The translations under genes were made by a program, and so were the position numbers. A stretch of 20,745 nucleotides of DNA from JBLHKE01 sp047619485 (GTDB taxonomy: Bacteria > Verrucomicrobiota > Verrucomicrobiia > Verrucomicrobiales > DEV007): contig JBLHKE010000035.1 of assembly GCA_047619485.1 (NCBI GenBank), positions 1-20,745 on the forward strand, read 5' to 3'. Within the stretch, counting starts at the first letter, position 1, and every line of letters starts with the position of its first letter. The notes under the pieces were generated by a model. That model had not been told where the DNA came from and ran no database searches. It was given only the letters and a program-made list of their open reading frames with translations. Shown in pieces: positions 6,687-14,047 of the stretch.

Positions 6687-9419
6687 ATGCCAACACCTGA
6701 TGAAACCCAGAGAACTGGGGGAGATTCGTCCCAAGATTCTCAAGAAAATTCTCGCGAGCCTGCGAGTGGGTCGGATGTGCCCGCAGATAGCGAGCGTCCG
6801 GCGCGCGATCTAGGTAGTTTGGCGATTGGAGGGACGATTGGTGGGATTTTTGCAGCGAAGGCGTTGAAAGGCGCGATGGGCATGGGGGCGAAGTCAGTAG
6901 CGCCGGCTGCGGCTGGGTATTTTGCGAAGCTGCTCCGAGAGTCGCAAGCTGCCGCAGCCAGTCAAGCCGAGCGACCGGCGGTTGAACCCGGCGAGCAGCT
7001 ATCGATACCGGTTGCGGAGATCGAGCCGACCCCGGTGCTTCCAAGCGAAGTTCTGTCATCGGCGATTCCTCCAGCAGAGGTGCCTCCAGCGCCACTGGGG
7101 AGTCAGTTACCAACCAAGCCCGACGTGATTCCTCCAGCCATGGAATTTTCGGCAGTCGCTGTGGCGCCGGTCGATTCTTTGCCGGTGTCGGTTGAGAGTG
7201 AGGGCGAGGATGAGTTACTCGAACCTAGTGCTACCGAAGAAGCGGTCAGGCCTCGGGTCGAACCACAACGCGATCTGCAGGCCGAGGCCCTGGAAGCCGA
7301 AAACGAGTTGGAAGAGGCCTTGGTTTTGATGGGGGATGGTGGAATTGGACCACCGGAGTCGGACAATGGGTCTCCAAGCCGGCTTGATCGTTGCGCTGGT
7401 AATGCTGAACTTTCGAACACGGATGAGGCCGTGAAGCCGCTGAGATCTGATAGTGGGGGCGTTCGCAGTCCGTTTATGCGCGATCACTTGGCTCCGTCTG
7501 CCGCGGCAGGACGTGATGAGGTAGGGGAGCAGAAGGAGGAAGACGCCGGAGGTGGCGGAGGTCAGCGCCTTCCCGTCGATTCGCCTCAAGAACCGGCTCT
7601 AGCGGGTGCGGCAGCGATGCAAGCGGCGGCGCCTAGTTTGTCGCAGCCTCCGATCTCGCCGAACATTCCCCCAGCAACGAGCGAATTTTTGGCGCAAGAG
7701 GGGGAGGAGCCAAGCAGCCAGATCCCAGGTCTACCGCCATCGATGGATACTGGAATTTCAGGCTCACCGCTTGGAGGGCTCCAGAGTGGCGGGCAGACAG
7801 CACTCGAGGGTGGAATGCCTCTGATCCCGCCCGCAACAGTGCTTGAGTCGCCACTTCCGCCCGCGGTCCCGCCCGAGCAGGTTTTGCTTCCACTGCCCAC
7901 TGCTGTTCCGGCACCTCAAAGCAACATGCCGCTAGTCGCACCTACCAGTCTTCCTGGCCTGGGGATTCCGACTGAACTGCCGCAGCGCGCGTCGCATTTA
8001 CCCCCGCCTCGGACGAGTGTGCCTGCTCCAGCTCCGCCGGTCGAGCCATCGGCTTTCGAGTCGGCGGCGACGGATCTACCTCCAGTGGTTTCGCGGCCAC
8101 CGCAACTGCAGCCACCGCCAGCCAATCCCGAGCCGGCGCCTCAAACGTTCACTGAAGTTCCGCTGCAACCGGCTCCAGCTCCGATCCTCACCTCGGACTT
8201 GCCCGGGCTCCCAGCTCAGCAGGTGCAGGCACCGGCTGCCCCGCTGCGAGGCATGCCGCCAGCCCCACGCGCCGAATTGACCAAAGCGGAGCTCGCAGCA
8301 AAAAATCATGCCGACAAAATCGCGCTGAAAAAAGAGGCGAAAGCGAAGGCGAAGGCGAAGGCGAAGGGATCGGTAAAGAAGCGGAGGGCACCGAAGTCGG
8401 AAAGAGACAAGCTGGCAAAGAATCCGAAAGCTGAAGGAGCTCCGAAACCGAGGCGTGCCAAGACCGGGGCGAAGCGCCGGCTGTTACTCGTAGGGTTGCC
8501 GATTTTACTAGTGTTAGGAGGGGGCGGTGGGTTCGCTTACATGAACAAGGAGAAGTTTGGCTTCGGTGCGGCGACGCCTGGCGGGGATCCCTCAGGCGTG
8601 TCAACTGAGCCGGTGGCGGAGGTGAAGCCGGAGAGAAAGAAGATTATCCCGGACAACATTTTCGAGACCCAGGGGCATGTTCTCCCAGGTGATACTGACT
8701 CGGGCGTGAATCCGAATCCCGATGCCGGCACCGGATTTGGGATCGAGGAGCCGCCGCCGGCGCTACAGTTCACCGACCAGGAGCTGAAAGAGATTATCCG
8801 TGACCCGAAGCGTACGCTTGAGGCCTTCTTGCTAGCCGGCACGGTGGGCGACCTGATGCACTTCGTGGCAGAGCCCGAAGCCGTTTCTGAGGAGATCCTC
8901 ACTTACTATAAGAATGGTAACCGCACCCCGATCGCCACCCAGGATATCCGTTTTGACTCCAGCGGCCTGGTTCCCGAGACGAACCTATCGGCTTATATGT
9001 ATTGGGTTACGTCGTCACGCCGAATGATCCCCGTATCGGTGGAGGAGACGGCGGAAGGCTACCGCGTCGACTGGGCTGCGTTCACGCAGTTTCATGACGC
9101 CAAGTTCGAAAAATTCCTGCGTGATCCAAATAGTTCGAGAGGTGTTTTCTATGTTCAGATGCGCCGCAGTCACTACTTTGGCAACGACATTTCTGATGTC
9201 GACGAGCTGCATGCTTTCCGGATTCAGTCGCCTATCGCCCCGTACCCCGATGCGTATGCTTTCTTGCGCAAGTCGAGCCCGGAGGCGCAGAGTGTTCTCG
9301 AACGCTACCGCTGGGGAGCCGGCTACCGCCCGTTTGTGGAGTTGAGGTGGGTGACTCCGAAGAATGCCGAGCCGCGTGTCGAGTTGATGCGCGTGATCCG
9401 CCATACTTGGAGGCGCTAG
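6687..9419 (+). CDS. Large Pro-rich single-pass membrane protein, C-terminal domain outside the cytoplasm
   Basis: I cannot name this 910-residue protein. After a short charged N-terminus comes a Gly/Ala segment (LAIGGTIGGIFAAKALKGAM, about residues 48-70), then about 450 residues of low-complexity Pro/Ala/Glu sequence. A Lys/Ala block (AKAKAKAKAKG, near 550-560) is encoded by a GCGAAG hexamer repeat. A membrane helix (LLLVGLPILLVLGGGGGFAY) lies near 598-618, and a folded domain runs from about 690 to the end. The Lys-rich side of the helix should stay in the cytoplasm, placing the last 290 residues outside. That domain (YMYWVTSSRRMIPV, YRVDWAAF) resembles an unnamed family I recall from Verrucomicrobia. 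ATG 6687 is chosen over the upstream TTG 6618; no Shine-Dalgarno site is seen. Confidence 0.85.
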   Translation: MPTPDETQRTGGDSSQDSQENSREPASGSDVPADSERPARDLGSLAIGGTIGGIFAAKALKGAMGMGAKSVAPAAAGYFAKLLRESQAAAASQAERPAVEPGEQLSIPVAEIEPTPVLPSEVLSSAIPPAEVPPAPLGSQLPTKPDVIPPAMEFSAVAVAPVDSLPVSVESEGEDELLEPSATEEAVRPRVEPQRDLQAEALEAENELEEALVLMGDGGIGPPESDNGSPSRLDRCAGNAELSNTDEAVKPLRSDSGGVRSPFMRDHLAPSAAAGRDEVGEQKEEDAGGGGGQRLPVDSPQEPALAGAAAMQAAAPSLSQPPISPNIPPATSEFLAQEGEEPSSQIPGLPPSMDTGISGSPLGGLQSGGQTALEGGMPLIPPATVLESPLPPAVPPEQVLLPLPTAVPAPQSNMPLVAPTSLPGLGIPTELPQRASHLPPPRTSVPAPAPPVEPSAFESAATDLPPVVSRPPQLQPPPANPEPAPQTFTEVPLQPAPAPILTSDLPGLPAQQVQAPAAPLRGMPPAPRAELTKAELAAKNHADKIALKKEAKAKAKAKAKGSVKKRRAPKSERDKLAKNPKAEGAPKPRRAKTGAKRRLLLVGLPILLVLGGGGGFAYMNKEKFGFGAATPGGDPSGVSTEPVAEVKPERKKIIPDNIFETQGHVLPGDTDSGVNPNPDAGTGFGIEEPPPALQFTDQELKEIIRDPKRTLEAFLLAGTVGDLMHFVAEPEAVSEEILTYYKNGNRTPIATQDIRFDSSGLVPETNLSAYMYWVTSSRRMIPVSVEETAEGYRVDWAAFTQFHDAKFEKFLRDPNSSRGVFYVQMRRSHYFGNDISDVDELHAFRIQSPIAPYPDAYAFLRKSSPEAQSVLERYRWGAGYRPFVELRWVTPKNAEPRVELMRVIRHTWRR
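8337..8366 (+). repeat. In-frame GCGAA(A/G) hexamer repeat
   Basis: Five tandem hexamers (one GCGAAA, then four GCGAAG) encode alternating Ala-Lys within the 910-residue protein, shortly before its membrane helix. Such repeats can change length by slippage without breaking the frame. Confidence 0.75.
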
Positions 9420-9450
9420 CTGAATCGAACTACAGGCCTTCGGAATTCGA

Positions 9451-9481
9451 TGTCCGGAGCCGGAGCTTCAGACTACAGTTC
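9451..9481. repeat. 31-nt intergenic repeat, copy 2
   Basis: This is the second copy of the element at 1601-1631 (28 of 31 identical), here in the 53-base gap between convergent genes. Its end overlaps the stop codon of the 9473-9685 gene (TAG at 9473-9475). An imperfect outer pair (9426-9435 with 9473-9482, 8 of 10 paired) encloses it, so the gap could fold as one hairpin and serve both transcripts. Confidence 0.55.
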
Positions 9482-9685
9482 GCCCGAATCGTCGCGGCCC
9501 TGTAGCTGGATGAGCTTCTTCTTAATGATCTCCAGCTCCGTGGTCATGGCGTGGAGGCTCTTGAGGCAGTCGGACTGGGTCGCTTCATCTTCGATGCCTG
9601 GGAGCGCTGGGTGGATCTTCATGAACTGCAGGGCGATCTGCTTGCAGGCTTCTTGGATTTTATCGGTGGATACTTGGCGGCTCAT
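9473..9685 (-). CDS. Small unrecognised protein downstream of cysteine desulfurase
   Basis: This 70-residue protein begins MSRQVSTDKIQEACKQIA and ends in a charged helix (MTTELEIIKKKLIQLQ) with heptad-like spacing, so a small helical or coiled-coil protein is likely. It has two cysteines (14 and 40) and no known motif. The open frame extends far upstream, but that part is the shadow of the desulfurase gene. ATG 9685 is the first sensible start after the desulfurase stop, 77 bases downstream of it on the same strand. The pair may be co-transcribed. A weak GAGAG lies about 13 bases before the start. Confidence 0.6.
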   Translation of the reverse strand: MSRQVSTDKIQEACKQIALQFMKIHPALPGIEDEATQSDCLKSLHAMTTELEIIKKKLIQLQGRDDSGEL

Positions 9686-9702
9686 GATTTTGAAGGGTCT
9701 CT

Positions 9703-9746
9703 CGGCAGGATGCCGGGGTGAAGTAGGTTCGGCATCTTGCCGAACC
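9703..9746 (-). promoter_or_regulatory. Two tandem 3-nt-loop hairpins between desulfurase and small gene
   Basis: One hairpin has a perfect 9-bp stem (9726-9734 with 9738-9746) and a 3-base loop. The other has a perfect 5-bp stem (9703-9707 with 9711-9715) and a 3-base loop. Both share the core CGGCA-NNN-TGCCG. In the minus-strand transcript they follow the desulfurase stop by 16 bases and precede the small gene's start by 17 bases. No T run follows, so an mRNA processing or stability structure, or a protein-binding site, fits better than an intrinsic terminator. Confidence 0.6.
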
Positions 9747-9762
9747 CGGCGTGCGGATGAAA

Positions 9763-10833
9763 TTAGAGGTCTGTTAGGGAGATTTTTCCGAGGGCGATAT
9801 TTTTTCCAGAGCCCAGCTCGGTGTTGGTCTCTTTCAACGCGGTAGCGGCGTTTTGCCAGTCTTGTCCAGTGGTGTCGCTGCCGCTGCTGAAGCGCAGTGC
9901 GCGCGACATCTGCTGGTAGTCGTAGCCTGAAGCGAGGAGCACGCGGGAGGGATTGTCCTTTCCGGCGCTGCACGCGGAGCCGGTGGACACGCTGATGCCC
10001 CTTGCGCTCAGGCGGGTGAGCCACTTGAGGTTTTTGTGCATTGGCATGATAAGCATGCTGGTGTTCCAAAGCCGTTCGCTGTCTGCCTCGACGATTTCGG
10101 TTCCGGGAAGAAAATTTTGCACCGTTGTTTCGAAGGCGTCTCTCAGGGAGGCGTCGCCCGGCTTGGACATCTTGAGTGCGGCGAGCATGGCTGCGATGGC
10201 CGGGTAGTCTTCGGTGCCTCCGCGGTGGTTGTTCTCCTGTGATCCGCCAAGCTGGGCGTGAAATTTTTCATCGGGGATGATGAGAAATCCACAACCTTTA
10301 GGTCCACCGAACTTGTGCGCGGTGGCGATCAGGAAATCGCACTCGCCAAGTCCCTCTGGCGGCAATTTACCAAGCCACTGCGAGGCGTCGCAGAGGAAGG
10401 GGATGCGGTGTTCTTGACAAAATGTTAGGGTTTCACGCCAGGGCTGGACGGCGCCGTGTTCGTTGTTGGCCGCCATCTGCGCGACGAGATCGACGCCATT
10501 AGGGATGCTGTCTTTGAAGGTGACTGCGTTAGGGCTGGCTTCGCTGATGCACGGGTGTTCGACGGCGCTAATGGCGATCTTTTTGCCAGCATAGTGGCAG
10601 AGCACCGAGTTGGCACCCTCGGTGGCACCAGAGTTGAAGACGACACGCTTTGGCTCTATCGCAAGGATCGCCGCGAGTTCCTCACGTGCGTCCTCGAGTG
10701 CTCGCCGTGCGACAGCCGCGTCCCGGTAGAGCCCAGATGGGTTGTGCCAGTGCCGCTCGGACGCCTCGACGTAGGCCTCGCGGGCGGCGGGGCTGAGCGG
10801 GGTCGTGGCGTTGTGGTCGAAGTAGCCGTTCAC
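9763..10833 (-). CDS. Cysteine desulfurase (NifS/IscS family, PLP-dependent)
   Basis: The enzyme takes sulfur from L-cysteine as a persulfide, releasing alanine, and passes it to Fe-S cluster or thio-cofactor assembly in the cytoplasm. Visible in the 356-residue protein are FDHNATTPL at 5-13, SGATEGAN at 68-75, H93 in VEHP, the NNEHG stretch at 123-127, D149 and Q152 around the cofactor ring, the PLP lysine K174 in ATAHKFGGPKG, and the active cysteine C288 in STGSACSAG. GTG 10833 puts FDHNATTP at the usual distance from the N-terminus; GGGAG lies 14 bases before it. ATG 10884 is a possible earlier start. It is slightly short for the family. No IscU or SufBCD gene is adjacent, so I give no symbol. 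Confidence 0.92.
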   Translation of the reverse strand: MNGYFDHNATTPLSPAAREAYVEASERHWHNPSGLYRDAAVARRALEDAREELAAILAIEPKRVVFNSGATEGANSVLCHYAGKKIAISAVEHPCISEASPNAVTFKDSIPNGVDLVAQMAANNEHGAVQPWRETLTFCQEHRIPFLCDASQWLGKLPPEGLGECDFLIATAHKFGGPKGCGFLIIPDEKFHAQLGGSQENNHRGGTEDYPAIAAMLAALKMSKPGDASLRDAFETTVQNFLPGTEIVEADSERLWNTSMLIMPMHKNLKWLTRLSARGISVSTGSACSAGKDNPSRVLLASGYDYQQMSRALRFSSGSDTTGQDWQNAATALKETNTELGSGKNIALGKISLTDL

Positions 10834-11100
10834 GTGGACTTGGATTCTCCCACAAAGCGACGAAGTCACAAACTTCAATTTCATCTGCGGCTTGGTAACT
10901 TCGTGCGAGATTACGAACTTAAAGATTAGTGATTCACAAGCCTCAGGGAGGTTCCCACAGACCGCATGGAGCCACATCCATACTGGCGCTGGTGGCGGCG
11001 CGGGCGATAAAATCCGTGAGGCTGATGGCGAGACTTGCCAAAAATGATGGTCTCCGCCGCACGGAGATCGGATTCCGTTTGGTGCTGGAACTAGGCGCCT

Positions 11101-12015
11101 CTAGCCGTAGAGCACCGACTCAATGAAGTTGGTGATCTCGCTGGGACGCTGCCGATTTTTACGTGCGACGATGATCAACTCGCGGTGCAATCGCGTCTTG
11201 CTGGGGATGCGTTTCACCGGGCGCGAACGCGCGTAGATCGGTAGGGCGCGGTGGGGGACGAGGCTGATGCCCATGCCCTGGGAGACGAGGTTGATAATCA
11301 GGTCAAAGCTGTCGAGTTCCATCGCCGGATGTAGATCGAGCTGTTTTTCCTCGATCCAGTCGCGCACCAGCGTGCCGGTTGTCCCCGGCGAGATCAGGAG
11401 GCAGCGTTCGCCGGCGACTAGGTGTCGCAGGGCTGGCAGCCGGCCGTCGAATTTTTCTGGTAGCTTGAAGTCCGGCGGAGCGATGAAGGTGAAGCCATCG
11501 CTGAAGCGGTGCGTCACTTCGAGTTCCTTGGCGATCCGTTTCGGCGGGCAGAGGAAGCCGACATCGAGTTCGCCATCGGCCACCCGCTGGGAGATGGTCT
11601 CGCCGTTGCCGGAAGCGACGGTGATGAGGACTTCTGGGAAGCGCCGTTGGAAGGCGTGGAAGAATCCGGGGAGGTAGGCGAGCCCGATCGCCTGGGAGAC
11701 GCCAACGCGTACCGACTTTGGCGCGAGAGCGAAACCTTCGCGCAGTTCGCGCAGGGTCTCGTCGACGTTGGCGAGGAGTTTGCCCGAGCGCTGCAGTAGG
11801 AAATCGCCGGCGGTGGTGAGTCGCACTTTGCGGGTGGTCCGCTCGAATAGTGACACCTCAAGCCTCTCCTCCATGCCCTGGATCTGGCGGGTGACGGCGC
11901 TCTGCGTGAGCCCGGCGATGGTCGCGGCGCGGGTGAAACTGGCTTCCTGCGCAACTAGTCGAAACAGTTCCAGCGCGTAGAGATCGAAGGGGGATTCACT
12001 TGGAAATTGATTCAT
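11101..12015 (-). CDS. LysR-family transcriptional regulator
   Basis: The 304-residue protein has the LysR layout: an N-terminal winged helix-turn-helix (about 12-70, with FTRAATIAGLTQSAVTRQI and LFERTTRKVRLTTAG), a linker helix, and a two-lobed effector-binding domain (about 92-300, with VRVGVSQAIG, DGELDVGFL and GMGISLVPHRA). Such proteins bind small metabolites and usually control a divergent neighbour as well as themselves. The divergent neighbour here is the ferredoxin gene, 65 bases away. ATG 12015 is the first codon, and the inverted repeat at 12006-12032 spans it. The effector cannot be told from sequence. Confidence 0.94.
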   Translation of the reverse strand: MNQFPSESPFDLYALELFRLVAQEASFTRAATIAGLTQSAVTRQIQGMEERLEVSLFERTTRKVRLTTAGDFLLQRSGKLLANVDETLRELREGFALAPKSVRVGVSQAIGLAYLPGFFHAFQRRFPEVLITVASGNGETISQRVADGELDVGFLCPPKRIAKELEVTHRFSDGFTFIAPPDFKLPEKFDGRLPALRHLVAGERCLLISPGTTGTLVRDWIEEKQLDLHPAMELDSFDLIINLVSQGMGISLVPHRALPIYARSRPVKRIPSKTRLHRELIIVARKNRQRPSEITNFIESVLYG

Positions 12016-12032
12016 TTTAAGAATGAATCAAT
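12006..12032. promoter_or_regulatory. Perfect 11-bp inverted repeat over the lysR start codon (putative operator)
   Basis: The arms at 12006-12016 (ATTGATTCATT) and 12022-12032 pair perfectly around a 5-base spacer. The lysR start codon (12013-12015 on the minus strand) is inside the left arm. A further half-site-like AATGAAT lies at 12039-12045. The site is about 50 bases from the ferredoxin start, so one bound dimer could act on both genes. It does not have a T-N11-A core centred on its axis, so binding by LysR itself is inferred from position. Confidence 0.6.
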
Positions 12033-12080
12033 CATATTAATGAATTTTATGCAAGTGGGTGCGCGGTGCACGTTTGCCGT

Positions 12081-12344
12081 ATGAACGAAACAGCTAATCC
12101 ACCAACGAGTGAACCGACCATCCCGAGATTCCCAGACAATGTGGCAGGCGCATGGTATGTGAATGAGGACTGCATCACCTGCGGGCTTTGCTCCGAACTC
12201 GCGCCCGACAACTTCAGAGAATCGGAAGACGGTGATCACACCATTGTCTTCAAGCAGCCATCGACCGCAGACGAATTAGAGCAGGCGCAAGAGGCGATGG
12301 ATTCCTGTCCGGTGGAGTCGATCGTCTGCGAGGAGCCGGCGTAG
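12081..12344 (+). CDS. Single-cluster [4Fe-4S] ferredoxin
   Basis: This 87-residue electron carrier has cysteines C31, C34 and C37 (DCITCGLC) and C76 followed by Pro (SCPVESI), the set for one [4Fe-4S] cluster. C83 is a fifth, non-motif cysteine. The 20-residue N-terminus is Pro/Thr-rich and probably flexible. Its AWYVNEDCITCGLCSELAPDN core resembles the small bacterial ferredoxins usually annotated 4Fe-4S single cluster. ATG 12081 is used; a GTG 15 bases upstream is less likely. No Shine-Dalgarno site is seen. It is divergent from lysR and ends 5 bases from the convergent sulfatase stop, leaving almost no room for a terminator. Confidence 0.92.
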   Translation: MNETANPPTSEPTIPRFPDNVAGAWYVNEDCITCGLCSELAPDNFRESEDGDHTIVFKQPSTADELEQAQEAMDSCPVESIVCEEPA

Positions 12345-12349
12345 CAGGA

Positions 12350-13894
12350 CTACGGCCGCACCGGGGCGCTGCGACCGCTCTTCTTGGACGAGGTCAGTAG
12401 GGCCTTCAGCTGCGCAACGATCTCCGGGTTTTTCGAGTAGACGTTGTCTGTCTCTCCGGGGTCGGTCGCGAGATTGTATAGCTGGCCGGGGGCGCTTGGA
12501 TCGTTGTCGGGGATCGCATATTGTTTTAACCCCCACTCGCCATCCTTGTTGTAGTTGCTGCCCGCCGAGCCCTTGTGGTCGAGCAGTTTCCAATCGCCCA
12601 CGCGCACCGACATGGCGAGCGACATTGTCTGTTGGAGGATGTACGGGCGCACTGGTCTGTCGCCTTGGCTGCCGTCGAGGATTGGCAGGATGTTGTAGCT
12701 GTCTTCGGCCGCTTGGTTCGGGAGTTTTGCGCCGGTAATCGCTGCGCAGGTTGCGAAAATATCAGTGAGGCTGGTGATCTGATCGCTGGTGCTACCGGGT
12801 TCTACTCTTCCGGGCCAGCGCGCTATGAATGGCGTGCGATGACCGCCTTCCCACTGGTCACGCTTGACCCCGCGCCACGGGCGCGCGCCATCGTGCTGGT
12901 GATCGCGGCGCATGGCGATCACGGTTGGCACCTCCGGACCGTTGTCGGAGGCGAACAGGACGATGGTGTTGTCGGCGACGCCGAGTGTCTCGAGCGTCCC
13001 CATCAACTCGCCGACCGTCCAGTCCATCTGGTGAATGAAATCCCCGTGTGGTCCTGCCTCGGTCTTCCCTTTGAACTGGTCGGCGGGAAACGATGGCAGG
13101 TGCACGGCCTGCATCGAGTGAAACAGGAAAAACGGCTGGTCGGGTTTGTCGCCGACGTGGGATTTTAGAAATGCTTGGCTCTTTTCTAGAAATACGAGAT
13201 CGACTTCCTCGACATCGAAGTTCGGCGCGATCATGCCGGCGCGGTTGTCGCGCGAGTAGGGGTGTTTCGGCAGATGTGTCTTGTCGATGATTCCAGTGGG
13301 TTGTATTGGGATGCGGTCGCCGTCGACGTAGGCATAGAGCCAGTCGGTGGTGGGGCAGCAGACCGTGCCGTAGAAGTGATCGAAACCACGATGGATCGGG
13401 CCGTCCGGGATCGGCCGCGAGTAGTCGATCTGCCTGACGCCTTTGACCCCGCCCTGGGTGATGCGCTTGCCCTTCTCATCGAAGAAGCTCATGCCGATGT
13501 GCCACTTGCCGAACATGGCGGTGGCGTAGCCTTGTTGCTGGAGCATCGCCGGGAGCGTGAGGCGTTCGGGCTCAATCATGCACGGGCCGCCGATACCGGT
13601 GAAGACGCCTTTGAATCCGGTGCGGAAGGCCATGCGTCCGGTCATCAGGCTGTAGCGTGTCGGCGTGCACACGGTGGACGGGCTGTGTGCGTCGCTGAAG
13701 CGCATGCCCTGCGCCGCGAGCTTATCGAGATGTGGCGTCTGGACTTTGGACTCCGGGTTGTAGCAGGAGACGTCGCCATAGCCGAGGTCGTCGGCGAGGA
13801 TGAGTAGGATGTTGGGGGCCGCGGTAGAAACGTGTACGGAAAAAACGAAGAGAGAGGCGGATGCGAACAAGACTGCGTAAGGGGGGAACATCAT
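12350..13894 (-). CDS. Secreted formylglycine-dependent sulfatase
   Basis: Sulfatases hydrolyse sulfate esters of carbohydrates or aryl compounds outside the cytoplasm. The 514-residue protein starts with a signal peptide (to about 25, ending near VSTAA), then NILLILADDLGYGD with metal-binding D35-D36. The active-site motif CTPTR at 76-80 has its cysteine converted to formylglycine by a maturase not seen here. GKWHIG (129-134) and SDNGPE (316-321, metal ligands) complete the site. This is the arylsulfatase/S1 family; the substrate cannot be told. ATG 13894 or 13891 starts the signal peptide; GTG 13909 is open but less likely. It is the third of three co-oriented secreted-protein genes, 153 bases after the DUF1552 gene. 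Confidence 0.93.
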   Translation of the reverse strand: MMFPPYAVLFASASLFVFSVHVSTAAPNILLILADDLGYGDVSCYNPESKVQTPHLDKLAAQGMRFSDAHSPSTVCTPTRYSLMTGRMAFRTGFKGVFTGIGGPCMIEPERLTLPAMLQQQGYATAMFGKWHIGMSFFDEKGKRITQGGVKGVRQIDYSRPIPDGPIHRGFDHFYGTVCCPTTDWLYAYVDGDRIPIQPTGIIDKTHLPKHPYSRDNRAGMIAPNFDVEEVDLVFLEKSQAFLKSHVGDKPDQPFFLFHSMQAVHLPSFPADQFKGKTEAGPHGDFIHQMDWTVGELMGTLETLGVADNTIVLFASDNGPEVPTVIAMRRDHQHDGARPWRGVKRDQWEGGHRTPFIARWPGRVEPGSTSDQITSLTDIFATCAAITGAKLPNQAAEDSYNILPILDGSQGDRPVRPYILQQTMSLAMSVRVGDWKLLDHKGSAGSNYNKDGEWGLKQYAIPDNDPSAPGQLYNLATDPGETDNVYSKNPEIVAQLKALLTSSKKSGRSAPVRP

Positions 13895-14006
13895 AAGAGA
13901 GCAGACCACTAGATAGATTGAGAGTCACTAAGAATAGGGGCGTCCGGATCTACCAAGACCTGATCCCTGTAGATAATCGTTCCGCTGGTATTGTGCTGGG
14001 CTGCGG

Positions 14007-14027
14007 GCTTCGATTGCAAATCGAAGC
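14007..14027. terminator. 9-bp perfect hairpin between DUF1552 and sulfatase genes
   Basis: The arms at 14007-14015 and 14019-14027 pair perfectly with a 3-base loop. In the minus-strand transcript the hairpin begins 20 bases after the DUF1552 stop. A smaller stem (GCGT/ACGC, 14041-14052) overlaps that stop. No T run follows, so it may be an attenuator or RNA-stability element. If it does terminate, the sulfatase needs its own promoter in 13895-14006. Confidence 0.45.
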
Positions 14028-14047
14028 ACACGTTGCGCTGCGCGTGG

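Noticed and set aside
7215..8309. Several long antisense and shifted frames over the Pro-rich gene
   Set aside because: They are by-products of GC-rich low-complexity coding. The plus-strand frame alone has an intact membrane helix and a folded C-terminal domain.
10834..10977. N-terminal extension of cysteine desulfurase up to 10977
   Set aside because: The extra 48 residues show no resemblance to the family, while GTG 10833 gives the usual position of FDHNATTP.
10929..11126. 65-residue plus-strand frame between desulfurase and lysR
   Set aside because: It overlaps lysR antisense at its end, has no recognisable motif and no ribosome site. The 123-base gap appears to be plain intergenic sequence.
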